Source of the DNA: JAXGPP01 sp964436865
GTDB taxonomy: Bacteria; Planctomycetota; Planctomycetia; Pirellulales; Thermoguttaceae
Assembly: GCA_964436865.1 (NCBI GenBank)
Contig: CAYTFK010000079.1
Span: 1 to 23,154, forward strand
Direction of reading: 5' to 3'
Length of the DNA: 23,154 nucleotides
Both the position numbers and the translations under genes were made by a program. Below the pieces are notes generated by a model. It ran no database searches. It worked only from the letters and a program-made list of their open reading frames with translations, and was not told the DNA's origin. Shown piece by piece: positions 1-7,167 of the stretch (position 1 is the first letter of the stretch; every line of letters begins with the position of its first letter).

Positions 1-830
1 TGGCCGGTTTCGGCTTTCTGCGGCCTTTTCATCCGGCGACCACGCTGCGGCGCACAGCGGAGGTCACCTATTTCATCCTGCCCGAGTATGCCGGGCAGGG
101 CATCGGCACCGCCCTGCTGGCACGGCTTGTCGAGGGGGCAAGGGGGCTGGGGATCGACAATCTCCTGGCCACCATCTCGTCGGCCAATGCCGAGAGCCTC
201 GCCTTCCACCGGGCAAAGGGATTCCGGGTGTGCGGCCGCCTGGAACGGGCCGGCCGAAAGCGCGGCCAGGAATTCGACATCGTGTGGATGCAGAAGACGC
301 TCGACGCAGTGATCCGCCGCTGCGACGACCGCGACTTCGAGACCATCTACACGATCATCAACGACGCGGCGGAGGCTTATAAGGGGGTGATTCCCGCGGA
401 TCGCTGGCACGAGCCCTATATGCCGAAGGAAGCTCTCTGCCGCGAGATCGAAAGCGGGGTGCGATTCTGGGGTTACGAACAGGACGGGGTATTGGTGGGC
501 GTGATGGGCATCCAGGACGTCAAGGACGTGACGCTGATCCGCCACGCCTACGTCCGCACCATTGACCGCGGCAAAGGCATCGGCGGCAAGTTGCTCGGCG
601 AGCTTCAGCGGCTCACCACCCGGCCCATCCTGATCGGCACCTGGGCCGCGGCCGACTGGGCGATCCGCTTCTACGAGCGGCACGGCTTCCGACGGGTGAC
701 GGCCGAGGAGAAGGATCGGCTGCTCAAGAAGTACTGGTCGATCCCCGCCCGCCAGGTGGAGACTTCAGTAGTGCTCGCCGATCCGCTCGCCGTCTCCCAG
801 CTTTCCAGCATCAGCCAGTTCCCGCGGTAG
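1..830 (+). CDS. Tandem GNAT-family N-acetyltransferase, 5' end cut by window edge
   Basis: The reading frame is open from base 3 to the TAG at 828-830, giving 275 visible residues; the true start lies upstream of the window. Two acetyltransferase (GNAT) units lie in one chain. The first is partial and shows the acetyl-CoA loop EYAGQGIGTALL, the helix NAESLAFHRAKGF and the terminal FDIVWMQKTL typical of phosphinothricin-acetyltransferase-like enzymes. After only a few residues the second begins (AVIRRCDDRDFETIY) and carries its own acetyl-CoA loop RGKGIGGKLLGEL and IRFYERHGFRRV. GNATs transfer acetyl from acetyl-CoA to amines; the substrates cannot be told from the sequence. An ATG at 228 exists but would start inside the first domain, so it is not the real start. 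The fusion could be a natural two-domain enzyme or the joining of two once separate genes. Cytosolic; no signal peptide is visible in the part seen. Confidence 0.85.
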   Translation, partial: AGFGFLRPFHPATTLRRTAEVTYFILPEYAGQGIGTALLARLVEGARGLGIDNLLATISSANAESLAFHRAKGFRVCGRLERAGRKRGQEFDIVWMQKTLDAVIRRCDDRDFETIYTIINDAAEAYKGVIPADRWHEPYMPKEALCREIESGVRFWGYEQDGVLVGVMGIQDVKDVTLIRHAYVRTIDRGKGIGGKLLGELQRLTTRPILIGTWAAADWAIRFYERHGFRRVTAEEKDRLLKKYWSIPARQVETSVVLADPLAVSQLSSISQFPR

Positions 831-1277
831 AAGAAGTCCGTACATCTGTTGATTCCATAAACCGCGCCAGTTCTCGGGACCACCCGGGGACTGATCTGGC
901 GGTTCGGAGGGGCACTGCCGTGGGCACGGAGGCTAACTGGCAGCGAAAGGATTGGCACGGAATGTCATCCCGAAGGCCTTTCGGAACGCAGAAACTTTGC
1001 ACACCCGGCCTCGCCCACCGTGCACTTCTTGCACATCCGCTCGCCCCCACCTTTGCTTCGGTCAACAGGATCACGCCAGGAAACCATAAGGATCGGGACC
1101 GCAATGCCTCGCTTTGCGGTTCGACATGCGGTCGATAAGCAAGTCGAATGCAAGAACTTCGCGTGGTTCCCGCTGCGGCACAGTGATTGCTTTGAGAAGT
1201 GAGCCAACAGCTATCGGCAAGCATGGCGAAAGGGCCTGTGCCCTGACGCCGAATCTCGGAACAACAGGGAGTGTGCA
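831..1277. other. Intergenic region with several hairpins, no gene recognised
   Basis: This stretch has no convincing ORF. It holds a strong imperfect hairpin at 865-901, a small stem CCGAA/TTCGG around 972-986, and a perfect 7-bp inverted repeat ACCGCAA/TTGCGGT at 1098-1104 and 1114-1120. No tRNA or known riboswitch fold was recognised. It should contain the promoter for the secreted protein gene at 1278, but no clear -35/-10 pair was found. Confidence 0.5.
865..901 (+). terminator. Strong hairpin after the GNAT gene, possible terminator
   Basis: CGCCAG (865-870) pairs with CTGGCG (896-901); inside, TTCTCGGG (871-878) pairs with CCCGGGGA (883-890) if two G-U pairs are allowed, around the loop ACCA. 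A few unpaired bases (around TGAT, 892-895) form a bulge. It lies 35 bp after the GNAT stop codon. There is no T-run after it, so Rho-independent termination is uncertain; it may instead be a stability hairpin or part of an unrecognised RNA. Confidence 0.4.
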
Positions 1278-1790
1278 ATGAAGAAGGCTTTGACAATCGC
1301 CCTTTTGGCATCGGCTGCGGTCCTGATGCTCACCGGCCCCGTCCTGGCTGGACGAGGTGGCGGAGGAGGTCGGGGTGGCTCGGCATCCGTGGGAGGACAA
1401 TCGGGCTACAGGGGCCAGATGAATGTTCAGCAACAGATGCAGCAACGAATGTATCAGCAACAAATGTCGAACCGCTATCGGTATGGCGCTAGGGGCGGAC
1501 AGTCCATGCAGCAGAGCAGGCAGCCGTTTTCGGGCGCTCCCAGCACCGCCTCGCAGCAGCAGATCATGCAGCGCGAGTGGTTGCGCCAACAGCAGCGGCT
1601 TCGCGACGGATCGGGTGTGGGGCAAGTTGTTGGGGCCGGTGGAGCGGACGCTGCGAGTCAGCAGCCAATCCAAGGCCGCCAAGGTGGAGGCCAGGGCAAC
1701 CAGGCCGCAAAGCAGGCTCGTCAGCAAGTGCGGCAACAAGTTGGCGACTGCCCGGCTATCCAAGCGGCGGACGTGCTGGAAACCAGGTAA
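1278..1790 (+). CDS. Small secreted Gly/Gln-rich protein, function unknown
   Basis: 170 residues. The start is supported by AGGGAG (1266-1271) seven bases before the ATG. Residues 1-24 form a clear Sec signal peptide (MKKALTIALLASAAVLMLTG, cut near VLAG). The mature chain begins with a glycine/arginine run (GRGGGGGRGG), then a Gln/Met-rich segment (QQQMQQRMYQQQM), then further Q/G/A-rich sequence. No enzymatic domain is visible and there is no membrane anchor after the signal. Such low-complexity exported proteins are common in planctomycetes, often lineage-specific. The last third (after about residue 105) is weaker as coding sequence because another frame is also open there, so a frameshift near the 3' end cannot be excluded. 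Confidence 0.65.
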   Translation: MKKALTIALLASAAVLMLTGPVLAGRGGGGGRGGSASVGGQSGYRGQMNVQQQMQQRMYQQQMSNRYRYGARGGQSMQQSRQPFSGAPSTASQQQIMQREWLRQQQRLRDGSGVGQVVGAGGADAASQQPIQGRQGGGQGNQAAKQARQQVRQQVGDCPAIQAADVLETR

Positions 1791-1855
1791 TCCTTGTCAC
1801 CCTCGAAGATCGGTCTCCGGCCGAGCCACGCGGCCACGACCGAAGTCTCCTTCCT

Positions 1856-1904
1856 CCGGTCGCGCAGCAACCCAATGATGGTACTCGTGCGATTTCAACC
1901 CGCG
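1856..1904. repeat. Direct repeat copy A (pair with 2450-2497)
   Basis: Bases 1860-1881 are a perfect 22-bp match to 2454-2475 (core CGCAGCAACCCAATGATGG). Similarity continues on both sides, CCGGT versus CCAGT before, and CGTGCGATTTCAACCCGCGG versus CGTGAGTCTCACCCCACGG after. The two copies have the same orientation and lie 594 bp apart. Copy A overlaps the 3' end and stop codon of the minus-strand membrane-protein gene. Confidence 0.85.
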
Positions 1905-2359
1905 GAGGAATGGAAGACTCGTTTCAGAGCGGGCAGGATGAAGAGGCCATACGCCGCCCACTCCACGAACAAGGCGGGTGCTGCCACCAGGAAACGGACC
2001 ACGACGTTCGCCTTCTTCGCTGCGAGTCTCTCCTCGCTCAACATGTAAGCGAGCATGGGGAAGATCCCGTACACGAACGAGACGATGATGGCATAGAGCA
2101 GCCCAATCAACGGGACCGTGAAGACCCGCATGAAGACCTGCCCCACCTCCTCGGTGAAGATGCCGTAGATCCCCGTGATGATGAAGACTTCCGGCTTCGA
2201 GTAGGTGAATGCCCGGATGAGGGCATACCATGTCGCGATAAGCAGCGCGTAGTAGAACAGACCGTAGATCAGATCGAGCATCGGATCTGGGCTGAGTAGT
2301 ATCCGTTGCTCTGGCGGCAGCGAACGGTTGTTGATGATGGCAAAGGGAAACCCGATCAA
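1895..2359 (-). CDS. Polytopic membrane protein, possibly 5'-truncated
   Basis: The frame encodes 154 residues if it starts at TTG 2359, or 128 if it starts at the first ATG (2281). Four hydrophobic segments are visible: LIYGLFYYALLIATWYAL, VFIITGIYGIFTEEVGQVFM, LIGLLYAIIVSFVYGIFPML and VVVRFLVAAPALFVEWAAYG. The family was not recognised. No ATG or GTG lies between the in-frame stop near 2392 and residue 27, and neither start has a well-placed ribosome binding site. The codons just upstream of the TTG (TWAARLIGFPF) still look like protein, which suggests a longer ancestral gene whose 5' part was lost. The gene sits between two direct repeats (1856-1904, 2450-2497) and its stop codon lies inside one of them. 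It may be a remnant or an intact short gene. Confidence 0.55.
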   Translation of the reverse strand: MIGFPFAIINNRSLPPEQRILLSPDPMLDLIYGLFYYALLIATWYALIRAFTYSKPEVFIITGIYGIFTEEVGQVFMRVFTVPLIGLLYAIIVSFVYGIFPMLAYMLSEERLAAKKANVVVRFLVAAPALFVEWAAYGLFILPALKRVFHSSAG

Positions 2360-2449
2360 CCTCGCCGCCCAAGTTGGTCGCCCCTCCGCTCAAGCACCGT
2401 AGCCGTGGCGAAAACGCCGTTTCCGGTTGCATAGCGACCCTTCGGCAGC

Positions 2450-2497
2450 CCAGTCGCGCAGCAACCCAATGATGGCAGGCGTGAGTCTCACCCCACG
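2450..2497. repeat. Direct repeat copy B (pair with 1856-1904)
   Basis: Second copy of the ~48-bp repeat, with the 22-bp perfect core at 2454-2475. It lies just upstream of the minus-strand membrane-protein gene, so the two copies bracket that gene. Confidence 0.85.
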
Positions 2498-2607
2498 GAA
2501 AACGTACCGCGCCCTCGCTGCCGTTACCACCGCTTGAAAACTCCCTGCTGCGGCCCGCCGGCTTTCTCCCTCTCGCTCTACCCCCACCCCCTCCAGAATC
2601 TCCATGA

Positions 2608-2630
2608 AAACCGGCCGCTCCGGCCGGTTT
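2608..2630. terminator. Perfect 10-bp GC hairpin just before a promoter
   Basis: AAACCGGCCG (2608-2617), loop CTC, CGGCCGGTTT (2621-2630). The stem is perfect and ends in TTT on the plus strand, so it could stop transcription entering the promoter that begins six bases later; it could equally end minus-strand transcription or bind a protein. Confidence 0.5.
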
Positions 2631-2635
2631 CAGTA

Positions 2636-2665
2636 TTGACAAAATAAAATGTACATTGGTATAGT
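2636..2665 (+). promoter_or_regulatory. Near-consensus sigma70 promoter reading right
   Basis: The -35 box TTGACA (2636-2641) is a perfect match. After 18 bases comes TATAGT (2660-2665), one mismatch from TATAAT. The element is AT-rich within a high-GC region. A transcript would begin near 2672 and run into the hairpin-rich stretch rather than directly into an ORF. Confidence 0.7.
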
Positions 2666-2671
2666 ATACCC

Positions 2672-3003
2672 GGCTGCGACAGGCTTCGCTGCCGGCATAG
2701 GTCACCGCCCGACAAGTCGGGCCTTGCCTGTGTTCGCTCTTTGACAATTCGACGTACTCACTAGCGCCATTGTGTAGTGATGCGTCCCTCCCTGCGCACA
2801 CCGTCCCGGCGCTCGGGTCAAACTCGCTCGCTTCCTTCTGGCTCCCGATTCTCTCTACCCCTCTACGAACTTCAACACTGAAGCCATTAGGGGTATAAGC
2901 ACTTGCGCCGACGCTCCAGGCCCAAAAGCTCAGCTACGCTTGAGCTTGCAACCGCCCTCCGCGCCGCAACGAAGCGAAACACTACTCGCTATTGTTTCGC
3001 TTC
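2672..3003 (+). ncRNA. Candidate structured RNA, or orphan rRNA-type leader
   Basis: The region downstream of the 2636 promoter has no ORF but successive inverted repeats: GCCCGA/TCGGGC (2707-2722), TCACTA/TAGTGA (2758-2780), CTTCA/TGAAG (2870-2883), AAGCTCA/TGAGCTT (2926-2947) and the perfect 11-bp GAAGCGAAACA/TGTTTCGCTTC (2971-3003). Between the first two is GCTCTTTGACA (2736-2746), one mismatch from the core of the E. coli rRNA antitermination boxA (TGCTCTTTAACA). Strong promoter, hairpin and boxA is the architecture of an rRNA leader, yet no 16S or 23S sequence follows. Its existence as a transcript is inferred; the ends are guesses, the 5' end from the promoter and the 3' end from the last strong stem. 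Confidence 0.4.
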
Positions 3004-3187
3004 AGGCTTCGGACTCCCGCCATTCACCCCTCCCTCGGGGCGTTCGTGGTCGGCGGGGAGGCCATAGGCGGGCAGCGCAATTTTCATTCGCGATCACATA
3101 GCGGGCACGGCGGCGTTATATCCGGCCGACAATTTCGCCTCGGAAATGGGGCATCCGGGGCGGATGCCAGTCGGTAAGGGACATAAT

Positions 3188-3739
3188 ATGCAGGAACTGG
3201 ATCAAAGCCGTCCGGGCGCGATGATCGGCCTGGCATTCACGGGTGTCGGGCTGGGCGCTGCCCTGGGGGCGCTCACCAATGGCATCAACGGCCGCGTCAG
3301 TCCCTTGTACTTTCGCAACATCATGCGATGGGACGACGTCGCCGACATCGCGCGGGCTGCGATTGCCCAAGGCATTCTCGAAGGGCTGATGTTCGGGTTG
3401 GCGTTGTCGGTGGTTTTTGTCGCCGTGGTCGGCATCGTCGCCAGGGCCCGCTGCCCGTACACCTTGGCCGCCCGATACCTGCTGGGCATCGCCGCCGTGG
3501 CGCTCGTCTGCTGGGCCCTCGGCGGGCTGATCGCCATGGGACTTGCCGCGCTCAGCCCCGAGTTCTACCGCCACGCTTTTCGCGGCGTGCCCGAGGCAGT
3601 ACCCGAAATGCTGCGTTACGCCTGGGTGGGCGGCTCGATCTGGGGGCTGGAGTTTGGCGGCCTGGCATCGGTGATCGTGGGCGCGGTGCTGTTTCGCGCG
3701 AAGTGGCGGTCGCTGGCGGAGGACGCGGGACGCAAATGA
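3188..3739 (+). CDS. Four-helix integral membrane protein, unknown function
   Basis: 183 residues from ATG 3188, chosen because AAGGGA lies six bases upstream; an earlier in-frame ATG at 3146 has no such site. Hydrophobic spans are MIGLAFTGVGLGAALGALTN, a segment around GLMFGLALSVVFVAVVGIVA, YLLGIAAVALVCWALGGLIA, and one around GGLASVIVGAVLF, with charged loops between and a basic C-terminus. No enzymatic motif or known family was recognised. Its stop codon overlaps the start of the following LRR gene (ATGA, 3736-3739), so the two are probably translated together and may act at the same membrane. Confidence 0.75.
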   Translation: MQELDQSRPGAMIGLAFTGVGLGAALGALTNGINGRVSPLYFRNIMRWDDVADIARAAIAQGILEGLMFGLALSVVFVAVVGIVARARCPYTLAARYLLGIAAVALVCWALGGLIAMGLAALSPEFYRHAFRGVPEAVPEMLRYAWVGGSIWGLEFGGLASVIVGAVLFRAKWRSLAEDAGRK

Positions 3740-4299
3740 GGCCGCCAGCCGACCGGCGAAGACGATGCAGGTTCAGCCTGCGATCCCTTTTCATCGGGCT
3801 GACGGTAGCGGCCGTCTTGATGGGAGCGTATCGGTACTGGTCGGTCAAATCGCAGGAAGAGCGGGCGTGCTCCGACCTGGGCGCTTACGGGGGCGTGTTC
3901 TCGATGGCCAGCGCGCTTGACTGGGACCGATATCGAGGTCAGCCGGAATGGATGTGCCACTACTTCACCAATTACGTGGCAGCAGTCGATCTGTCGCCTC
4001 ACAACTTTGCCGCCAAGAAGCGGCGAGGCACCGTGCTTCCGGTGGACGATGAAGCACTGCGCGTGGTGCGGAAGCTCCCCAAGCTCCGATCGCTCGACCT
4101 GCGAGACACTTGCGTGACCGATGCCGGGCTGGGGCACCTCACAGGGCTCGGCCACCTTGAAACGCTCGTACTGACGAACACCCGGGTTACCGCCGAGGGA
4201 ATACGAAGGCTTCAGCAGGCACTGCCGGACTGCAGAGTGATCTGGGAGCCGCCCGGGGAAACTCGACAAAGCCCGACTGCGCCGGGTGAACGCCATTGA
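3736..4299 (+). CDS. Membrane-anchored leucine-rich-repeat protein
   Basis: 187 residues. The ATG overlaps the TGA of the upstream membrane-protein gene, implying translational coupling. The N-terminus (RRRRCRFSLRSLFIGLTVAA, membrane span about residues 15-32) is a signature of many planctomycete proteins, an FSLRxLL-type anchor. The C-terminal half contains leucine-rich repeats of the LxxLRSLDLRDTxVTDAGLxxL kind (about residues 112-165), which usually mediate protein binding. No catalytic motif is seen. Topology predicts the LRR part outside the cytoplasm or on the far side of the inner membrane. It converges with the minus-strand exporter gene 22 bp downstream. Function unknown. Confidence 0.8.
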   Translation: MRPPADRRRRCRFSLRSLFIGLTVAAVLMGAYRYWSVKSQEERACSDLGAYGGVFSMASALDWDRYRGQPEWMCHYFTNYVAAVDLSPHNFAAKKRRGTVLPVDDEALRVVRKLPKLRSLDLRDTCVTDAGLGHLTGLGHLETLVLTNTRVTAEGIRRLQQALPDCRVIWEPPGETRQSPTAPGERH

Positions 4300-4321
4300 C
4301 CGCCGGCCTTTCCGAGCGTGA

Positions 4322-4693
4322 TCAGGATTCGATGGTCTCGACGCGGGCTTCCGCCGGGGGCAGAGTGTCCGGTGGGGCAAGCGTCACGAGTTTCAACCCG
4401 ACGATGCCGGCGATAATCAGCCCGATGCACACCAGGCGGCCGGCGCTGGCCTGTTCGCCGAAGAGGACGATCCCCAGCACGACCGTCCCCACGGCGCCGA
4501 CGCCAGTCCAGACGGTGTAGGCGGTGCCCAGGGGGAGGCTCCTGAGCGCGACGCCAAGCAGGTACAGGCTCACGGCCATGGAGACACCAAAGGCTACCGT
4601 GGGCCAGAGGCGCGTGAACCCGTGCGTGTACTTGAGGGCCACGGCCCAGCCGACCTCAAACAATCCTGCCAGGATGAGAACGACCCATGCCAT
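4322..4693 (-). CDS. sugE: SMR-family guanidinium exporter (Gdx/SugE type)
   Basis: 123 residues, the usual SMR size plus a short hydrophilic tail. The start ATG (4691-4693) has GGAGG six bases upstream. Four membrane helices are visible. Residues that define the Gdx branch are all in place: G10, E13 (the proton/substrate-coupling glutamate), W16, S42, Y59 and W62, counted from this start. Gdx proteins work as antiparallel dimers that exchange guanidinium for protons at the inner membrane. That places it apart from the EmrE-type polyaromatic-cation exporters. The DUF1080 gene on the same strand ends 52 bp upstream. No guanidine riboswitch fits in that short gap. The gene name sugE is the historical one; gdx is the functional one. 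Confidence 0.92.
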   Translation of the reverse strand: MAWVVLILAGLFEVGWAVALKYTHGFTRLWPTVAFGVSMAVSLYLLGVALRSLPLGTAYTVWTGVGAVGTVVLGIVLFGEQASAGRLVCIGLIIAGIVGLKLVTLAPPDTLPPAEARVETIES

Positions 4694-4745
4694 GAAGACC
4701 TCCGTTGTCCCGCGTGCACCGCTGGCTGGCGTTTCGGCCTGACGG

Positions 4746-5570
4746 CTACTCGGCGCCGAGCTTGAGCGGCCGGATCCAGATGTTGCGGAATCGCACGGCC
4801 GAACCGTGCGCCTGGAGTTCCACCGGGCCCTCGGTGGCGGTTGAAGTGTATTGCGGGAACGTCTTGTGCGCCGTGGCGCCAAGAATGGCCTGGTGGTATT
4901 GCACGAGCACGCCGTTATGGAAAACCGTCGCACGAGCGGGTTCGACCAGCTTCTCGCCGTCGAACCGCGGGGCAAGGAACACGATATCGAACGACTGCCA
5001 CTGGCCCGGCGCCCGCGAGGCGTTGACCAGGGCCGGAGTCTGGCCATAGATCGCGCCGGCATTGCCGTCGGCATAAATATGGCTGTCGTGCGACTCGATG
5101 ATCTGCACCTCGAACAGACCCATCATGAACACGCCGCTATTGCCCCAGTTCATCGGGCCGCCATCGGCCGGTGAAGGAGACATCCATTCGACGTGCAACT
5201 GGCAATCGCCGAACGACTGTTTGGTGCGCAGGTTGCCGGCCTTGAGGATGTTGATCGCTCCGCCGTCGACGCCCTCGGGGTTGGCATCCTCCCACGCCGA
5301 AAGGTCCGTGCCGCCGAAGAGCACAATCGCATCGGCTGGCGGGGCGTCGTCGGTCGCGCCAGGGGCGACCAGGGGTGGTTGCGGCCGGTTGCGGTCGTGC
5401 ACGCGCCAGGGAGAATCGGGCAGGAAGGGCGTATCGTCGTAGCCGGGCGGCGGCGGGATCTGCGCCTTCTCGGCCGCTGCCGGATCGGCTTCACCGCCAT
5501 GGGAAACCGCGGTTGCGAAGGCGGACACGACGAGGACGAGGGAAGACCATAGGAAGTCACGAGCAGTCAT
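4746..5570 (-). CDS. Secreted DUF1080 (3-keto-disaccharide hydrolase-like) protein
   Basis: 274 residues from ATG 5570, which has GGAG seven bases upstream; a longer in-frame reading to 5660 lacks a signal peptide at its front. Residues 1-27 are a Sec signal (FLWSSLVLVVSAFATAVSHG). A proline-rich linker (IPPPPGYDDTPFLPDSPWRV) leads to the DUF1080 fold from about residue 80 (IVLFGGTDLSAWED), with the hallmark GNSGVFMMGLFEVQIIES and a closing strand VELQAHGSAVRFRNIWIRPL. The family has a concanavalin-like beta-sandwich; some members cleave 3-keto-glycosides, and planctomycetes carry many paralogues. It probably acts in the periplasm on sugars. It may share a transcript with the downstream exporter gene (52 bp gap), though the functions do not obviously connect. 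Confidence 0.9.
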   Translation of the reverse strand: MTARDFLWSSLVLVVSAFATAVSHGGEADPAAAEKAQIPPPPGYDDTPFLPDSPWRVHDRNRPQPPLVAPGATDDAPPADAIVLFGGTDLSAWEDANPEGVDGGAINILKAGNLRTKQSFGDCQLHVEWMSPSPADGGPMNWGNSGVFMMGLFEVQIIESHDSHIYADGNAGAIYGQTPALVNASRAPGQWQSFDIVFLAPRFDGEKLVEPARATVFHNGVLVQYHQAILGATAHKTFPQYTSTATEGPVELQAHGSAVRFRNIWIRPLKLGAE

Positions 5571-5741
5571 GACGCGCTCCGGTTTGCGGTGAGGGTGCTG
5601 GTCGGCAACTGACTGTTTTAGTTCGCCGCACGCGGCGGTCAATAGCGGCAAGGGCGGCATATTGCCACACTCCAGCGGTTATGTCACCATAAACACTTGA
5701 GAGTCCATTCCGACCATCAGTCCAGCCGCGGAGCCGTTAGC

Positions 5742-7142
5742 ATGCCCAATCGAGTCAGTCGTCGCCTGTTTCTCGCGTCGAGCGCCGCGGCAGCGGCGGG
5801 GGGTTCGGTGCGGGCACTGGCGGCTGAACCCGCGGCCAGCGCGTCGGTCCATCGCGAGCCGGCTCGCGACTTGCCGATCGTCGAACAGGCCGACGTCGTG
5901 GTCTGCGGCGCGGGACCGGCGGGCGTGTCGGCCGCCATCGCCGCGGCCCGGAGCGGTGCGAAGACGCGGTTGCTGGAGGTAAACGGCTGCCTGGGAGGAA
6001 TCTGGACGGCGGGGCTGTTGTGCTGGATTCTCGACGCGTCGAACAAGACCGGCCTGATGCAGGAGTACGTCAGGCGGCTCGAAGAGCGCCGCGCGGCGCG
6101 GCGATTCTCGGGCTCGATCGGGTACGACGTCGAGAAGATGAAGCTGCTGCTCGAAGAGCTGTGCCTCGAGGCGGGTGTCAGCATCCAGCTCCACACGCGG
6201 CTGGTGGCCGCAGCGGGCGAGGGCGGCCGGCTGAAGCTGGCCGTCACCGAATCGAAGTCGGGCCGGCAGGCCTGGGGCGCGAAGGTGTTTGTCGACGCCA
6301 CGGGCGACGGCGACCTGGCCGCCTATGCGGGCTGCGGTTTCGATTACGGGCGCGAGGGGAGCGGCGAGATCCAGCCGATGAGCATGATCGTGCTGTTGAC
6401 CGGCATCGACCAGCAAGCGGCGCTGCCGTGCCTGCACGGGTTGGCGGAGCTTCAAGGCGAGAAACAGCCCAAGCAACGGCTGCTCGAAGAGTTCCGCCGC
6501 GCCGGCGTGGAACCTTCCTACATGCAGCCGACGCTCTTCTATCACCTCCGCGACGGCCTCTACTGCATGATGGCCAACCACGAGTATGGCGTGTCGGCCC
6601 TCGATGCCGACCAGGTCACACAAGCGACGCTCCGCGCGCGGGCCGAGGTCCACAAGCTGGTCGAGGCTTTGCGATCGCTCGGCGGGGCGTGGAAGGACCT
6701 CGAGCTCGTCGCCACACCCGAGCATATCGGCGTCCGCGAGGCCCGCCGCATCCGCGGGCGGTACCAGCTTACGCGCGACGACTTGCTCAACGGCGCGCGG
6801 CACGACGATGCCGTGTGCCGGGTGAACTTCCCCGTGGACGTGCACTCCACCGATCCGAATAAGGACAAAGGGATCATGCGCGAAGGGGTCCGTGCGAAGC
6901 CGTACGACATCCCCTACCGGGCGCTGGTGGCCCGCGACATCGAGGGGCTGCTCATGGCCGGGCGCGACATCAGCGGCGATTTCATTGCCCACTCGAGCTA
7001 CCGCGTTACGGGCAACGCGGTTGCCATGGGAGAGGCCGCCGGCGCGGCTGCGGCGGTGGCCGCCGCCAGCGGCCGTCCGCCGCACGAGCTTCCCTGGCCC
7101 GAACTTCGCGCCGCGATCGAAGCCGTCGCGAAAGAAGGCTGA
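5742..7142 (+). CDS. Tat-exported FAD-dependent oxidoreductase
   Basis: 466 residues from ATG 5742 (GGAG at 5730-5733). The N-terminus carries a twin-arginine signal, SRRLFLASS at residues 6-14, followed by an alanine-rich hydrophobic stretch, so the protein is probably exported folded with its cofactor. The FAD-binding Rossmann motif GAGPAG starts at residue 56 and runs into SAAIAAARSGAKTRLLEVNG. Further signs are VDATGDGDLAAYAGC mid-chain and the C-terminal GLLMAGRDISGDFIAHSSYR with GNAVAMGEAAGAAAA. This matches the FAD-dependent oxidoreductase family PF12831 abundant in planctomycetes and other polysaccharide degraders. The substrate is unknown; sugar or other hydroxyl oxidation is a guess. 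It lies divergent from the DUF1080 gene and 25 bp before a small gene on the same strand. Confidence 0.9.
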   Translation: MPNRVSRRLFLASSAAAAAGGSVRALAAEPAASASVHREPARDLPIVEQADVVVCGAGPAGVSAAIAAARSGAKTRLLEVNGCLGGIWTAGLLCWILDASNKTGLMQEYVRRLEERRAARRFSGSIGYDVEKMKLLLEELCLEAGVSIQLHTRLVAAAGEGGRLKLAVTESKSGRQAWGAKVFVDATGDGDLAAYAGCGFDYGREGSGEIQPMSMIVLLTGIDQQAALPCLHGLAELQGEKQPKQRLLEEFRRAGVEPSYMQPTLFYHLRDGLYCMMANHEYGVSALDADQVTQATLRARAEVHKLVEALRSLGGAWKDLELVATPEHIGVREARRIRGRYQLTRDDLLNGARHDDAVCRVNFPVDVHSTDPNKDKGIMREGVRAKPYDIPYRALVARDIEGLLMAGRDISGDFIAHSSYRVTGNAVAMGEAAGAAAAVAAASGRPPHELPWPELRAAIEAVAKEG

Positions 7143-7167
7143 TGAGCGAGTCCGACTCGCGAGATCA

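Larger units (their letters stand above)
2360..3187. other. Long non-coding stretch with promoter and many stem-loops
   Basis: More than 800 bp without a credible protein gene; the ORFs found here on either strand are low-complexity shadows. It contains repeat copy B (2450-2497), a perfect GC hairpin (2608-2630), a near-consensus sigma70 promoter (2636-2665), a boxA-like sequence (2736-2746) and a chain of inverted repeats up to 3003. Bases 2636-2670 are strikingly AT-rich against a high-GC background. No rRNA, tRNA, tmRNA, RNase P or SRP signature was recognised after the promoter. The last part (about 3004-3187) shows only the Shine-Dalgarno AAGGGA (3176-3181) of the next gene. Confidence 0.6.

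Noticed and set aside
1856..2497. CRISPR array
   Set aside because: Only two repeat copies 594 bp apart with a coding region between, and no cas genes.
1797..2801. 334-aa minus-strand ORF
   Set aside because: It overlaps the membrane-protein frame, is His/Arg/Gly-rich, crosses both repeats and the promoter, and resembles no protein; a shadow of high GC.
2747..3187. 16S, 23S or tRNA gene after the boxA-like element
   Set aside because: No conserved rRNA segments or tRNA cloverleaf could be recognised on either strand.
4694..4745. Guanidine riboswitch upstream of the Gdx exporter
   Set aside because: Only 52 bases separate it from the upstream gene and no ykkC, mini-ykkC or guanidine-III motif is visible.
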